Notes: generated by a model from the sequence alone, not told the origin. 40,906 bases of DNA from Solibacillus sp. FSL W7-1464 (GCF_038004425.1 NZ_JBBORC010000002.1:1-40906), one strand, 5' to 3'; numbered from the stretch's first letter, positions 7,544 through 15,809 are shown. A program made the numbers and translations.

Positions 7544-7588
7544 TAAAAAAAGGATCAATTTTGAACTCTCTCCCAAAGTTGATCCCTT
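7544..7588 (-). terminator. Terminator of tet(L)
   Basis: On the minus strand AAGGGATCAACTTT and AAAATTGATCCTT pair around a short loop, followed by a run of T, just after the tet(L) stop codon. Confidence 0.8.
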
Positions 7589-7594
7589 AACGAT

Positions 7595-8971
7595 TTAGAA
7601 ATCCCTTTGAGAATGTTTATATACATTCAAGGTAACCAGCCAACTAATGACAATGATTCCTGAAAAAAGTAATAACAAATTACTATACAGATAAGTTGAC
7701 TGATCAACTTCCATAGGTAACAACCTTTGATCAAGTAAGGGTATGGATAATAAACCACCTACAATTGCAATACCTGTTCCCTCTGATAAAAAGCTGGTAA
7801 AGTTAAGCAAACTCATTCCAGCACCAGCTTCCTGCTGTTTCAAGCTACTTGAAACAATTGTTGATATAACTGTTTTGGTGAACGAAAGCCCACCTAAAAC
7901 AAATACGATTATAATTGTCATGAACCATGATGTTGTTTCTAAAAGAAAGGAAGCAGTTAAAAAGCTAACAGAAAGAAATGTAACTCCGATGTTTAACACG
8001 TATAAAGGACCTCTTCTATCAACAAGTATCCCACCAATGTAGCCGAAAATAATGACACTCATTGTTCCAGGGAAAATAATTACACTTCCGATTTCGGCAG
8101 TACTTAGCTGGTGAACATCTTTCATCATATAAGGAACCATAGAGACAAACCCTGCTACTGTTCCAAATATAATTCCCCCACAAAGAACTCCAATCATAAA
8201 AGGTATATTTTTCCCTAATCCGGGATCAACAAAAGGATCTGTTACTTTCCTGATATGTTTTACAAATATCAGGAATGACAGCACGCTAACGATAAGAAAA
8301 GAAATGCTATATGATGTTGTAAACAACATAAAAAATACAATGCCTACAGACATTAGTATAATTCCTTTGATATCAAAATGACCTTTTATCCTTACTTCTT
8401 TCTTTAATAATTTCATAAGAAACGGAACAGTGATAATTGTTATCATAGGAATGAGTAGAAGATAGGACCAATGAATATAATGGGCTATCATTCCACCAAT
8501 CGCTGGACCGACTCCTTCTCCCATGGCTACTATCGATCCAATAAGACCAAATGCTTTACCCCTATTTTCCTTTGGAATATAGCGCGCAACTACAACCATT
8601 ACGAGTGCTGGAAATGCAGCTGCACCAGCCCCTTGAATAAAACGAGCCATAATAAGTAAGGAAAAGAAAGAATGGCCAACAAACCCAATTACCGACCCGA
8701 AACAATTTATTATAATTCCAAATAGGAGTAACCTTTTGATGCCTAATTGATCAGATAGCTTTCCATATACAGCTGTTCCAATGGAAAAGGTTAACATAAA
8801 GGCTGTGTTCACCCAGTTTGTACTCGCAGGTGGTTTATTAAAATCATTTGCAATATCAGGTAATGAGACGTTCAAAACCATTTCATTTAATACGCTAAAA
8901 AAAGATAAAATGCAAAGCCAAATTAAAATTTGGTTGTGTCGTAAATTCGATTGTGAATAGGATGTATTCAC
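7595..8971 (-). CDS. tet(L): Tetracycline efflux MFS transporter Tet(L)
   Basis: 458 residues, the standard Tet(L) length, and the sequence matches Tet(L) as I recall it end to end (start [14 protein letters not shown]). It belongs to the 14-helix DHA2 drug:H+ antiporters and exports tetracycline-metal complexes in exchange for protons; Na+/K+ antiport is also known for the family. Motif A ([11 protein letters not shown]) and motif C ([10 protein letters not shown]) are intact. The start is GTG 8971 with GGAGGGTG upstream. A 20-residue leader gene lies 5' (9005-9067), matching the known translational re-initiation control by tetracycline. The gene sits with a small membrane-protein gene between sites S2 and S3. 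Confidence 0.96.
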
Positions 8972-9004
8972 ATTTCACCCTCCAATAATGAGGGCAGACG
9001 TAGT

Positions 9005-9067
9005 TTATAGGGTTAATGATACGCTTCCCTCTTTTAATTGAACCCTGTTACATTCATTACACTTCAT
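9005..9067 (-). CDS. tet(L) leader peptide
   Basis: A 20-codon frame encoding [20 protein letters not shown], preceded by AGGAGG-like AGGAATT. It is the known tet(L) leader. Translation of it and re-initiation at tet(L) after ribosome stalling by tetracycline underlie induction. The region between its stop and GTG 8971 can fold over the tet(L) ribosome site (GGAGGGTG). Confidence 0.9.
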
Positions 9068-9255
9068 AATTAATTCCTCCTAAACTTGATTAAAACATTT
9101 TACCACATATAAACTAAGTTTTAAATTCAGTATTTCATCACTTATACAACAATATGGCCCGATTGTTGAATAACACTAATTACCCAAAACAACAAAGTTT
9201 ACGAAAACAGCCTTTTTTAAAGTACATTTGATGCCAACAGTTATCCAAAGTAATT
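9068..9255. promoter_or_regulatory. tet(L) promoter region
   Basis: AT-rich DNA upstream of the leader peptide. It includes an inverted repeat CAACAAT/ATTGTTG near 9147-9165 and the CCCGATTGTTGAATAA motif related to one beyond the tet(L) terminator. A tet(L) promoter must lie here on the minus strand; I cannot fix its boxes with confidence. Confidence 0.4.
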
Positions 9256-9471
9256 CTAAAAACACCTAACAACAAGAGATATACTCACTATCCCCCAAGC
9301 AAAAGTACCACATATCCACCAAATTACAGATTTAGCTTTTGATAAATTTCCCTCTGATTCCGGATTTGCTTTTATAAAAGCGACTTTACTCTCCATACTT
9401 TTTTTCATAGAGAAGATAACAACAAATCCAATTATTATGAAACCGATAGTTATCCAAAGTAATAGGTCCAT
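9256..9471 (-). CDS. Small two-pass membrane protein of unknown function
   Basis: 71 residues with two hydrophobic helices (about 3-22 and 49-68) around a charged loop (MKKSMESKVAFIKANPESEGNLSKAK). GGGGGTGG before the ATG is a ribosome site. The family is not recognised. A 16-bp direct repeat (AGTTATCCAAAGTAAT) lies at 9239-9254, just past the stop, and at 9448-9463, inside the first codons, so the gene is nearly bracketed by it. It is encoded on the same strand as tet(L), about 190 nt upstream of the leader, inside the S2-S3 module. Confidence 0.6.
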   Translation of the reverse strand: MDLLLWITIGFIIIGFVVIFSMKKSMESKVAFIKANPESEGNLSKAKSVIWWICGTFAWGIVSISLVVRCF

Positions 9472-9626
9472 TTTCCACCCCCCTTTTTAATTGAGTTTTC
9501 CGGCAATTTATTGTAGTAATTAGATTCGACAAAGATAACAACAAATTGTGTTAATTCAGATTCGTTTTAGTATATAAAATACCCCGTGAAGATAATAATT
9601 AATACGTATTAGAATGCTGAAAATTA

Positions 9627-9654
9627 ACATTCCCAAAGCGCTGTTTGGGCACAT
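9627..9654. repeat. Accessory-module site S3
   Basis: Left arm ACATTCCCAAA, centre GCGCTG, right arm TTTGGGCACAT. Separates the tet(L) module from the Rgg/YidC module. Confidence 0.7.
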
Positions 9655-9697
9655 TTTTATGGATTTTCAAAGAGAGAAAGTCATTTTGAGTTGATTG

Positions 9698-10558
9698 TTA
9701 TAAGTTCCTTGTTAAGAGATGAAATTCTTTTAGTAATAGCTCTTTCGTCTCTTCATCTTTATAAATAGTCAGTAATTGTTCCATTCTCTCTAATTCAACT
9801 TCATATGGTCGCTGCAAGTAAAAAAGGCAAATTGCTTTTCTTTCAAAAAGAATGGCGACAAATTTAGGTCGCATCTTATGTAAGAATTTAAGCTCCGTTT
9901 CTTCAAGTAATGTGAGACAATCTTCAAACAGATACCGTTCAATATAGTGAAATGATAGATTGATTCGAAAATAAGCACCTAAATACGATACATCATAAGG
10001 AAAATCGTCATATTTTTCTAATCGTCGCTCCGCCGTTTTTGTCATTTCCATTGCAACTTCGAGTGGGAAAAGAAAGAGAATCGCATTTAACAATTCGAAA
10101 TCATTAATATACCAATCATCTAAGATTTGTAACTGATGCCATATAGGGGCTACCAATTGCCGTGATTTTTCCACGGTATTTTCCTGTTGCAAGATGATAA
10201 ATGCTTTATAAACCAGCTGTAAAAAGTCAATATATTGATCTTCCGGATGATGAACTAAATATTCTTTGACGGCTTTAAGCATTTTTTGTAAATCGTCAAT
10301 ACTAGCTATTTCTAAAGAAGTAAATGTTTTAATTATTCGTTCTCTTTCACTCAACTCATAGCCATTTAAAATATAACAAAACTCTTGTAAATTAATATTT
10401 ATTTTCGTAATAAGAGGGAGGAATTGATCCAAATTGATGGATAGCTGTGATTTTTCAATTTTACTATAAGCACCTTGCGTCATAATATTTCTAGCAAGGT
10501 TTGCCTGTGTAATCTGGCGACTTTTTCTGATTTTCTGAAGTGTAGTTCCAATGTTCAT
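9698..10558 (-). CDS. Rgg/MutR-like transcriptional regulator
   Basis: 286 residues. An N-terminal XRE helix-turn-helix (about residues 4-60, IGTTLQKIRKSRQITQANLARNIMTQGAYSKIEK) is followed by a long all-helical region of TPR-like repeats, the layout of Rgg/PlcR-type peptide-responsive regulators. ATG 10558 is chosen because AAGGTGG lies 9 nt upstream; TTG 10567 is too close to that site. It is divergent from the YidC-like gene at 10664, with about 105 bp between them, and probably controls it. No adjacent short signal-peptide gene was identified. Confidence 0.75.
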   Translation of the reverse strand: MNIGTTLQKIRKSRQITQANLARNIMTQGAYSKIEKSQLSINLDQFLPLITKININLQEFCYILNGYELSERERIIKTFTSLEIASIDDLQKMLKAVKEYLVHHPEDQYIDFLQLVYKAFIILQQENTVEKSRQLVAPIWHQLQILDDWYINDFELLNAILFLFPLEVAMEMTKTAERRLEKYDDFPYDVSYLGAYFRINLSFHYIERYLFEDCLTLLEETELKFLHKMRPKFVAILFERKAICLFYLQRPYEVELERMEQLLTIYKDEETKELLLKEFHLLTRNL

Positions 10559-10663
10559 ATTACTCAACCACCTTATATTCTATATGGAATAAAATGCTTT
10601 GATTTTATTGAACGACTTTATACTAAAAATGTAAAGGAAATTCAAGAAAAATAAGGTGAGCAC

Positions 10664-11422
10664 ATGAAGAAGTACATTTTATTATTGGGTAGCGTTTTAT
10701 TATTAGGAGGTTGTTCGGAATACAATCAACCCATTTCAAGTGAAAGCGAAGGCATTTGGAATGAATGGATTGTTTGGCCAATTGTAAAATTTATTCAATT
10801 TTTAGCTGAATTCACAGGAAGTTACGCAGGGGGAATTATACTTGTAACTGTTATCGTGAAAATATGTATTTTACCGTTAACATTAAAACAAATTAAAAGT
10901 TCGCGAGCGATGCAGGCATTACAGCCTCAATTACAGGCACTACAAAAGAAATATTCATCAAAGGATGCAGAGACGCAGCAGCAATATCAACAAGAAATGA
11001 TGAAGTTAATGCAACGTACAGGTGCTAATCCAATAGCTGGGTGTTTACCGGTACTCATTCAAATGCCAATATTAATTGGACTTTATCATGGAATTAGTCG
11101 AATGAATGTCACACCCATGTATGAGTTGGGCTCAATTTTTGGTGTTCCTTTAGCAACTTCAAGTATCATTTTTGCGATGGTTGCAGGAGGGATGCAATAT
11201 CTCGTATTAAAAACAGGACCAGTATTAAATACAAATCCTCAAATGGTTATCATGCAATATATATTACCAGTGATGATTATGATATTTGGTTTTATGGCTC
11301 CAACAGCTATTACGTTGTATTGGATCGTTAATAGTTTCATTTCAATCCTACAGAATATTTATATATACAAAATTCTTTATGGCAAAGATGAAATTACCGC
11401 TTTGGTAAATGAGAATAAATAA
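10664..11422 (+). CDS. YidC/Oxa1/SpoIIIJ-family membrane insertase (lipoprotein)
   Basis: 252 residues. A lipoprotein signal peptide ends LLLGGC, with the lipidated Cys at 17. About five membrane helices follow, with the family's cytosolic hairpin (LKQIKSSRAMQALQPQLQALQKKY, residues about 75-100) and the conserved CLPVLIQMPILIGLY helix near residue 125. YidC inserts small membrane proteins, alone or with SecYEG. AAGGTGA precedes the ATG. Bacillales normally carry two chromosomal copies, so a third, plasmid-borne copy under a dedicated Rgg-like regulator is unusual. It might assist plasmid membrane proteins such as the transfer channel or Tet(L), or act as an insurance copy; this is inference. 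Confidence 0.88.
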   Translation: MKKYILLLGSVLLLGGCSEYNQPISSESEGIWNEWIVWPIVKFIQFLAEFTGSYAGGIILVTVIVKICILPLTLKQIKSSRAMQALQPQLQALQKKYSSKDAETQQQYQQEMMKLMQRTGANPIAGCLPVLIQMPILIGLYHGISRMNVTPMYELGSIFGVPLATSSIIFAMVAGGMQYLVLKTGPVLNTNPQMVIMQYILPVMIMIFGFMAPTAITLYWIVNSFISILQNIYIYKILYGKDEITALVNENK

Positions 11423-11434
11423 CATAAAGGATTT

Positions 11435-11476
11435 GAAAATTGCCTCTTAGAAAGTATTCCACAGGGGCAATTTTTC
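11435..11476 (+). terminator. Terminator of the yidC-like gene
   Basis: GAAAATTGCCTCT (11435-11447) pairs with AGGGGCAATTTTTC (11463-11476), ending in five T. It lies 15 bp before site S4. Confidence 0.75.
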
Positions 11477-11490
11477 TAATTTAGTCTTAA

Positions 11491-11518
11491 ACGCACCCAA
11501 ACCGACGTTTGGTAACAT
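11491..11518. repeat. Accessory-module site S4
   Basis: Left arm ACGCACCCAAA, centre CCGACG, right arm TTTGGTAACAT. This is the right border of the accessory segment; the transfer operon begins beyond it. Confidence 0.7.
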
Positions 11519-11587
11519 TATCCCCCTTAACGTTGTAAATCCGCATTTTTCTGACGAGACGCCTTAGCGTACAAAATTTCCGAAATG

Positions 11588-11615
11588 TTGACGGCATTCC
11601 TACTAAAATTATACC
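11588..11615 (+). promoter_or_regulatory. Candidate promoter of the transfer operon
   Basis: TTGACG (11588-11593), 16-nt spacer, TATACC (11610-11615). It is followed by a palindrome TTGTTACA-AC-TGTAACAA at 11663-11680 that may be an operator. The first transfer gene starts about 160 bp downstream. Confidence 0.45.
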
Positions 11616-11662
11616 TTTTCACCTTTAAATTTACAGAAAAACCAAATATTTTAATGGCATTT

Positions 11663-11680
11663 TTGTTACAACTGTAACAA
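11663..11680. promoter_or_regulatory. 18-bp palindrome upstream of the transfer operon
   Basis: TTGTTACA and TGTAACAA flank a 2-bp centre, between the candidate promoter and the first transfer gene. It is a plausible repressor site; its binding protein is unknown. Confidence 0.45.
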
Positions 11681-11772
11681 GAACATGTGTTTCTTTAAAT
11701 TACACTACATATCTGCTTATTGCCTTGGTGAACGGGAAAATACGGTTATCAAAGGTACGAAAGTAGGTGATA

Positions 11773-12330
11773 GTGCTGATTACGGAACGCTGGTTAAGCA
11801 GTAAGCGAGCGACTGAATTTGTACATGACGGGCAAGTAGGGGTGAGTGAGCCAGTGAAGGGGCAGCCACTTTCACAGATTCGACAGCAACTTGCTGAGGA
11901 AGAGGTAAGTTCTTCTATTGAGGTGAAGCCACTTGTGTTACGGCAGCATTTTTTACAGCAAGGCAATGTAGCTGATGCTAACCGTGTCGACCAAGTAGAT
12001 GTAACGGCAATTCGTGTGAAAGGCGGGCGTATTGTGAATGAAGTGTCCTTTGCCGGAGCTAGTTTTTTAGAAGGATTCTTGAGCGTGTACGGGATTGAAT
12101 TAGAGCGAGCTGTTCGGCGCTATGAGGACGAGCTTCAGCTATTTGAAACGCTAGATCAAGAACGAAAGCAGCGAGCCATTTTTGTTGGGCGATTGAAGCA
12201 CGGAGAACTAGAACAGCTGTCTCCTTCATTGGAAACCGAGCAGCAAGCCAAAATACAGCTAGAGGCAATGAAGCAAGTAGAAAAGGAGCGTGCACTAGCG
12301 CCATCTTTAGAGGTGGAGCGTGATGAATAA
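11773..12330 (+). CDS. First gene of the transfer operon, function unknown
   Basis: About 185 residues, soluble, acidic and helical toward the C-terminus, with no signal peptide or membrane helix. I do not recognise a domain. GTG 11773 has AGGTGAT just upstream; GTG 11767 overlaps that site. It heads a tightly packed run of genes ordered like the trs operon of pSK41, so a transfer-related role is likely from context only. Confidence 0.6.
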   Translation: MLITERWLSSKRATEFVHDGQVGVSEPVKGQPLSQIRQQLAEEEVSSSIEVKPLVLRQHFLQQGNVADANRVDQVDVTAIRVKGGRIVNEVSFAGASFLEGFLSVYGIELERAVRRYEDELQLFETLDQERKQRAIFVGRLKHGELEQLSPSLETEQQAKIQLEAMKQVEKERALAPSLEVERDE

Positions 12331-12362
12331 TAGAGAAATGAATAGTGAAAGTAGGTTTGCGT

Positions 12363-12701
12363 ATGACAAATAACACGAAAGCAACAAGCTTAATACTTCA
12401 AGCAGCTTTGGCCATTGTCGTTTGTTATTTCATAACACCCGAAATCGTTTTTGCCTCAGCTGGACAAGTCCAAGCTAAGCTCACAAATGCAGCCAATGTC
12501 GTGAAAGGCATTTTAACAGCGCTTGTGGTCTTAGTCGGAATTTGTGCAGCTTTATTTATTATTATTAAGCGCATGCCGTCAGCGGATGATCCGCATGAGA
12601 AGAATGAAGTGTTTAAAAGTGTTGGGCGTGTATGTGCACTAGTTGCTTTAGCAGCAGCGATTATTTGGTTATTGCCGTGGTTATATTCATTATTCACATA
12701 A
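12363..12701 (+). CDS. VirB2/CagC-like small membrane protein (pilin-like)
   Basis: 112 residues: an N-terminal signal-like helix ending ...PEIVFASAGQ, a second helix (VVKGILTALVVLVGICAALFIIIKRM) and a third near the C-terminus (LVALAAAIIWLLPWLYSLF). The layout matches the CagC/VirB2-like proteins of Gram-positive type IV secretion, proposed to form the channel or a short surface structure. ATG 12363 follows AAGTAGG; an upstream GTG at 12345 is possible. The position before the VirB3-like gene supports the call. Confidence 0.7.
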   Translation: MTNNTKATSLILQAALAIVVCYFITPEIVFASAGQVQAKLTNAANVVKGILTALVVLVGICAALFIIIKRMPSADDPHEKNEVFKSVGRVCALVALAAAIIWLLPWLYSLFT

Positions 12702-12734
12702 GTAGATATTTAATAAGTAGAAAAAACTACTTAA

Positions 12735-12758
12735 CAAAAGTAGAAATTTCTACTTTTG
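12735..12758. repeat. Dispersed palindrome copy inside the transfer operon
   Basis: Perfect 24-bp palindrome (CAAAAGTAGAAA plus complement) preceded by AAGTAG and CTACTTAA half-like repeats from 12701 on. It ends 13 bp before the VirB3-like start codon and adjoins its ribosome site, so binding here could affect expression of 12772 onward. Confidence 0.8.
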
Positions 12759-12771
12759 CGAGGTGTAGAGA

Positions 12772-13116
12772 ATGGCAGAGCATAAAGGCAAGAAGTTTGT
12801 GTTCCCTGAGAATGTAGAGTCGGGTTACGGGATTTTTCTAGGGATTACACTGAAGGAATTACTGCTATATCTAATGCCACCGATTGTCATTGGACTAATC
12901 ATTGTCGCTTTGCCACCACATAACGTGTGGCTCATGCTGTTTAAGTTCATGCTTTTACTAATTGTGCTCATTATCATTTTAGCTTTCTTATCTTCTCGAC
13001 CAATTCGCCACAGGCCGAATATTCGTTTTCAGGATTATGTAAAGCTACGCAATCAATTTACGAGTAGACAAAAGCTCTTTTATATACGGAAGAAACAGAA
13101 TCGCTTTTTAAAGTAA
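12772..13116 (+). CDS. VirB3/TrsC/PrgI-like membrane protein
   Basis: 114 residues with two adjacent hydrophobic helices (about 24-45 and 52-78) between a polar N-terminus (FVFPENVESGY) and a basic C-terminus (YVKLRNQFTSRQKLFYIRKKQ). This is the usual form of VirB3-like subunits that anchor the VirB4 ATPase. AGGTG lies upstream. It directly precedes the TrsD- and VirB4-like genes, as in pSK41. Confidence 0.75.
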   Translation: MAEHKGKKFVFPENVESGYGIFLGITLKELLLYLMPPIVIGLIIVALPPHNVWLMLFKFMLLLIVLIIILAFLSSRPIRHRPNIRFQDYVKLRNQFTSRQKLFYIRKKQNRFLK

Positions 13117-13120
13117 GGCG

Positions 13121-13795
13121 GTGATTAGTTTGTGGGAAAAGTTGTTCGGTCCTAAGAAAAAGCCAATAGACGATTATGTATTTGATGATGAGCCGAAAAC
13201 GCTCGATCAAGGTAAGAAGAGCCTACAGGAAATGTCTTTAATTGAAGCACAGTACAATGATTTTCTCGTGACAAAACGAGGCTATTTAGTCGTATTGCTG
13301 AAAGTGACGGGTATTAATTTAGATTTACTCACAACGACCGAGCAAGAGGATGTTTTTGATGAGTTTAACGCCTTTTTAATGTCGACGCTCGGTGAAAATA
13401 GTGAGGAGGTGCAGCAATACCTTGATATTACGATGCCTGTTGATTTTAGTGAGTATATTTTATTTTGGCAGCATCGTTATTTAACGGTACTAGAGGAGGA
13501 GCCGGAAAATGAAGCAAAGCTAGCCCTCATTGCGAGCTATGTAGATACATTTTCTGGCGTTGCATCTTCACAGGAAATGACGACAAAGACACATATTGTC
13601 GTACTGCATGAAAAAATACCGAAAAAGCATTTGGCGTCACTCGAGCAAACAGCGATCTATTTGGAAGAAAAGGTGCTACTTTTTATTCGGCAATTAGAGA
13701 ATGCACTGAGTACGTATGATGTGGAGGCTCGGCAGCTAACAGCAAAGGAGTGTCGTGAGGTGTTACAGCATTTACTCAACTTCTCCAATCACTAG
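13121..13795 (+). CDS. TrsD-like conjugation protein
   Basis: 224 residues, soluble. The segment EAQYNDFLVTKRGYLVVLLKVTGINLDLLTTTEQEDVFDEFNAFL resembles the N-terminal domain of VirB4-type ATPases, and this gene sits immediately before the VirB4 gene as trsD does in pSK41. It begins 4 nt after the VirB3-like gene. GTG 13121 is given, but TTG 13130, with AGGCGGTGAT upstream, is at least as likely. It probably works with the VirB4-like ATPase at the membrane. Confidence 0.7.
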   Translation: MISLWEKLFGPKKKPIDDYVFDDEPKTLDQGKKSLQEMSLIEAQYNDFLVTKRGYLVVLLKVTGINLDLLTTTEQEDVFDEFNAFLMSTLGENSEEVQQYLDITMPVDFSEYILFWQHRYLTVLEEEPENEAKLALIASYVDTFSGVASSQEMTTKTHIVVLHEKIPKKHLASLEQTAIYLEEKVLLFIRQLENALSTYDVEARQLTAKECREVLQHLLNFSNH

Positions 13796-13806
13796 GAGGT
13801 GATGGC

Positions 13807-15744
13807 ATGTTTAAACGACGACAGCAGCCACACGTGGAAAAGGAACAAGCACTTAGTGACGTACTGGATGGGTCGAGCTTAGATATGATTTATCCGTTTT
13901 CATGGGAGGAATGTGCGGACCATATTGAGTCCGGTGATAATTTTATTCGTGTGCTTGCGATTATTGATTACCCAAAGAGTCGATACGGCAACTGGTTGTC
14001 AGAGCTGAAGCGTAAGAAGGGCAACATTACGATTGTGCAATTTTTAGAGTCATCCAATTCGACGAAAATGGTCGAGCACTATAATAAGACGATAAAAAAT
14101 AAACAGGCTGAGCTATTAAAGACGTTTGACCCGCTGAAAAAACGCCAGCTTGAAAAGCAGGTTGAAGCAGCTGAGCATCAATTGATGAAATTTCTTGAAA
14201 ATGAGTCGAGCTACATTTATCAGTACACGTATATTTATTTGCAGGCGAAGTCGCTGGAAGAACTGAATGCCTTGAGTGATTCCGTTCATAATACGCTCGT
14301 GAAATTGCAGCTAAAGGCAATGACACCGATTAAGGCAATGTACCAAACGTTTTGGAGTGCGATGCCGATTTTAGAAAATCTGCTTGGAGACTACACGTAT
14401 AAGCAGTCCAATACGGAGGCAGCGAGCAGTATGTTTCCATTTGATGATGCCGAAATTTTAACGATTAACCCACGTAGTGATGTAGAAGGCGTGAACAAAG
14501 ATACGGGTAGCTTAATTGCCATTGATTATTTGGACCGTAAAAACACGCTTAATCAAAATATGGTTGTCATTGGGACGAGTGGTGTCGGTAAGACCACTTA
14601 TATGGTGCAGAAGATTTTACGTTATTTTGCTCGGGGCGTGAAGGTGTTTATTATCGATCCTGAAAATGAATACACGAACATCGTCGAGCATTTAGGTGGA
14701 ACAGTCGTCCATTTAAGCAGTAATTCGAGTACAAAGATTAACCCATTAGAAGTGTTTTCTGAGCAAGTCATGGACGAGGGACCTGTTGATTTGGATATGG
14801 TTTTAAAAGATAAAATTCAGCGTCTTCTCGGTTTCTTTCAAGTATTGAAGCAGGATATTACGCAGGTGGAAAAGGCGATTTTAGATGCTGTGTTACGTGA
14901 AGTGTACCGAGATGCAGGGATTTTGAAGTATAACAGCTTTAGAGAGATTCCCAGCACAGCATATCCGATTTTATCGGACGTCTATGAGGCAATTGCTGCT
15001 TTAAAGGCGCGTGACGCTGACCGGTATGCACGGATTGAGGATTTTCATTATATTTTGGAGAGCTATGTGAATGGTAGTAAAACGATTTTTAATGGGCATA
15101 CGAATATTAATTTACAAAGTGACCTTTTATCGTTTGATTTAAAGCCGTTGCAAAATGAAGCTGACGCGCGTGGAGCAGCGTATTTAAATACGTTTAGTTA
15201 TTTATGGGATAACATTACGGAAAATACAAGTGAAAATGTGAAGCTGTTTGTGGATGAGTTTCATTTCTTAACACAAAATCCAGATGCAGCGAGTTTCTTT
15301 TACCAGGCATATAAACGATTTCGAAAGTACAATGCGGGGGCAATTGCCGGTACGCAACAAATTCAAGATGTGCTTGATGGGAAGATGGCCAATGGTCAAA
15401 ATGTTGGTGAGGCTGTCATTGGGAACAGTTATACGAAAGTATTTTTTGGTCTTGATAATAAGGGCGTAGATGATATTACCGAAAAGCTACGCATGACCTT
15501 TAGTGATAAGGAAAAGAAATTATTAGAGCGTCGTAAGCAAGGCGAGGCACTCATTATTCATGGTACACAGCGAGCGTTTATGCAGGTAGAACTGACAGAA
15601 GAAGAACTACGATTGAAAGATCCAGCTCGTTATGAGGAGTTATATGAGGTTAGTGCAGCCATTACACCGAATTACGAGGAGCGTATTCGTATGACAGAGC
15701 TCGAGCGACAAGAGGCACTAGAAATGAAGAACTTTGAAAAGTAG
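13807..15744 (+). CDS. VirB4/TrsE-family conjugation ATPase
   Basis: 645 residues. Walker A VIGTSGVGKTTY is near residue 255, Walker B KLFVDEFHFL near 478, and the family's Gln motif GTQQIQDVL near 513. VirB4 ATPases power assembly and substrate passage through the type IV channel. The start is preceded by TAGGAGGTGATGGC. The stop codon lies inside one copy of the dispersed palindrome (15736-15759), so a regulator bound there would sit on the 3' end of this gene. Confidence 0.93.
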   Translation: MFKRRQQPHVEKEQALSDVLDGSSLDMIYPFSWEECADHIESGDNFIRVLAIIDYPKSRYGNWLSELKRKKGNITIVQFLESSNSTKMVEHYNKTIKNKQAELLKTFDPLKKRQLEKQVEAAEHQLMKFLENESSYIYQYTYIYLQAKSLEELNALSDSVHNTLVKLQLKAMTPIKAMYQTFWSAMPILENLLGDYTYKQSNTEAASSMFPFDDAEILTINPRSDVEGVNKDTGSLIAIDYLDRKNTLNQNMVVIGTSGVGKTTYMVQKILRYFARGVKVFIIDPENEYTNIVEHLGGTVVHLSSNSSTKINPLEVFSEQVMDEGPVDLDMVLKDKIQRLLGFFQVLKQDITQVEKAILDAVLREVYRDAGILKYNSFREIPSTAYPILSDVYEAIAALKARDADRYARIEDFHYILESYVNGSKTIFNGHTNINLQSDLLSFDLKPLQNEADARGAAYLNTFSYLWDNITENTSENVKLFVDEFHFLTQNPDAASFFYQAYKRFRKYNAGAIAGTQQIQDVLDGKMANGQNVGEAVIGNSYTKVFFGLDNKGVDDITEKLRMTFSDKEKKLLERRKQGEALIIHGTQRAFMQVELTEEELRLKDPARYEELYEVSAAITPNYEERIRMTELERQEALEMKNFEK

Positions 15745-15781
15745 AAATTTCCACTTTTGTTAAGTAGAAATTTCTACCTAA
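15736..15781. repeat. Two adjacent dispersed-palindrome copies after virB4
   Basis: GAAAAGTAGAAA/TTTCCACTTTTG at 15736-15759 overlaps the virB4 stop. It is followed at once by TTAAGTAGAAA/TTTCTACCTAA at 15760-15781. Confidence 0.75.
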
Positions 15782-15809
15782 CAAAAGTATACGAAATATA
15801 AATTTATTT

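Noticed and set aside
9183-9206. Possible fifth accessory site (CCCAAA followed 6 bp later by AGTTTACG)
   Set aside because: The right arm lacks TTTGG and the left arm does not fit A-Y-R-Y-N; it is chance similarity.
15736-15790. AATTTCTAC...GTAGAAATT repeats resemble the Cas12a (type V) CRISPR repeat stem
   Set aside because: No regular spacing, no spacers and no cas gene; copies are scattered singly or in pairs at gene borders.
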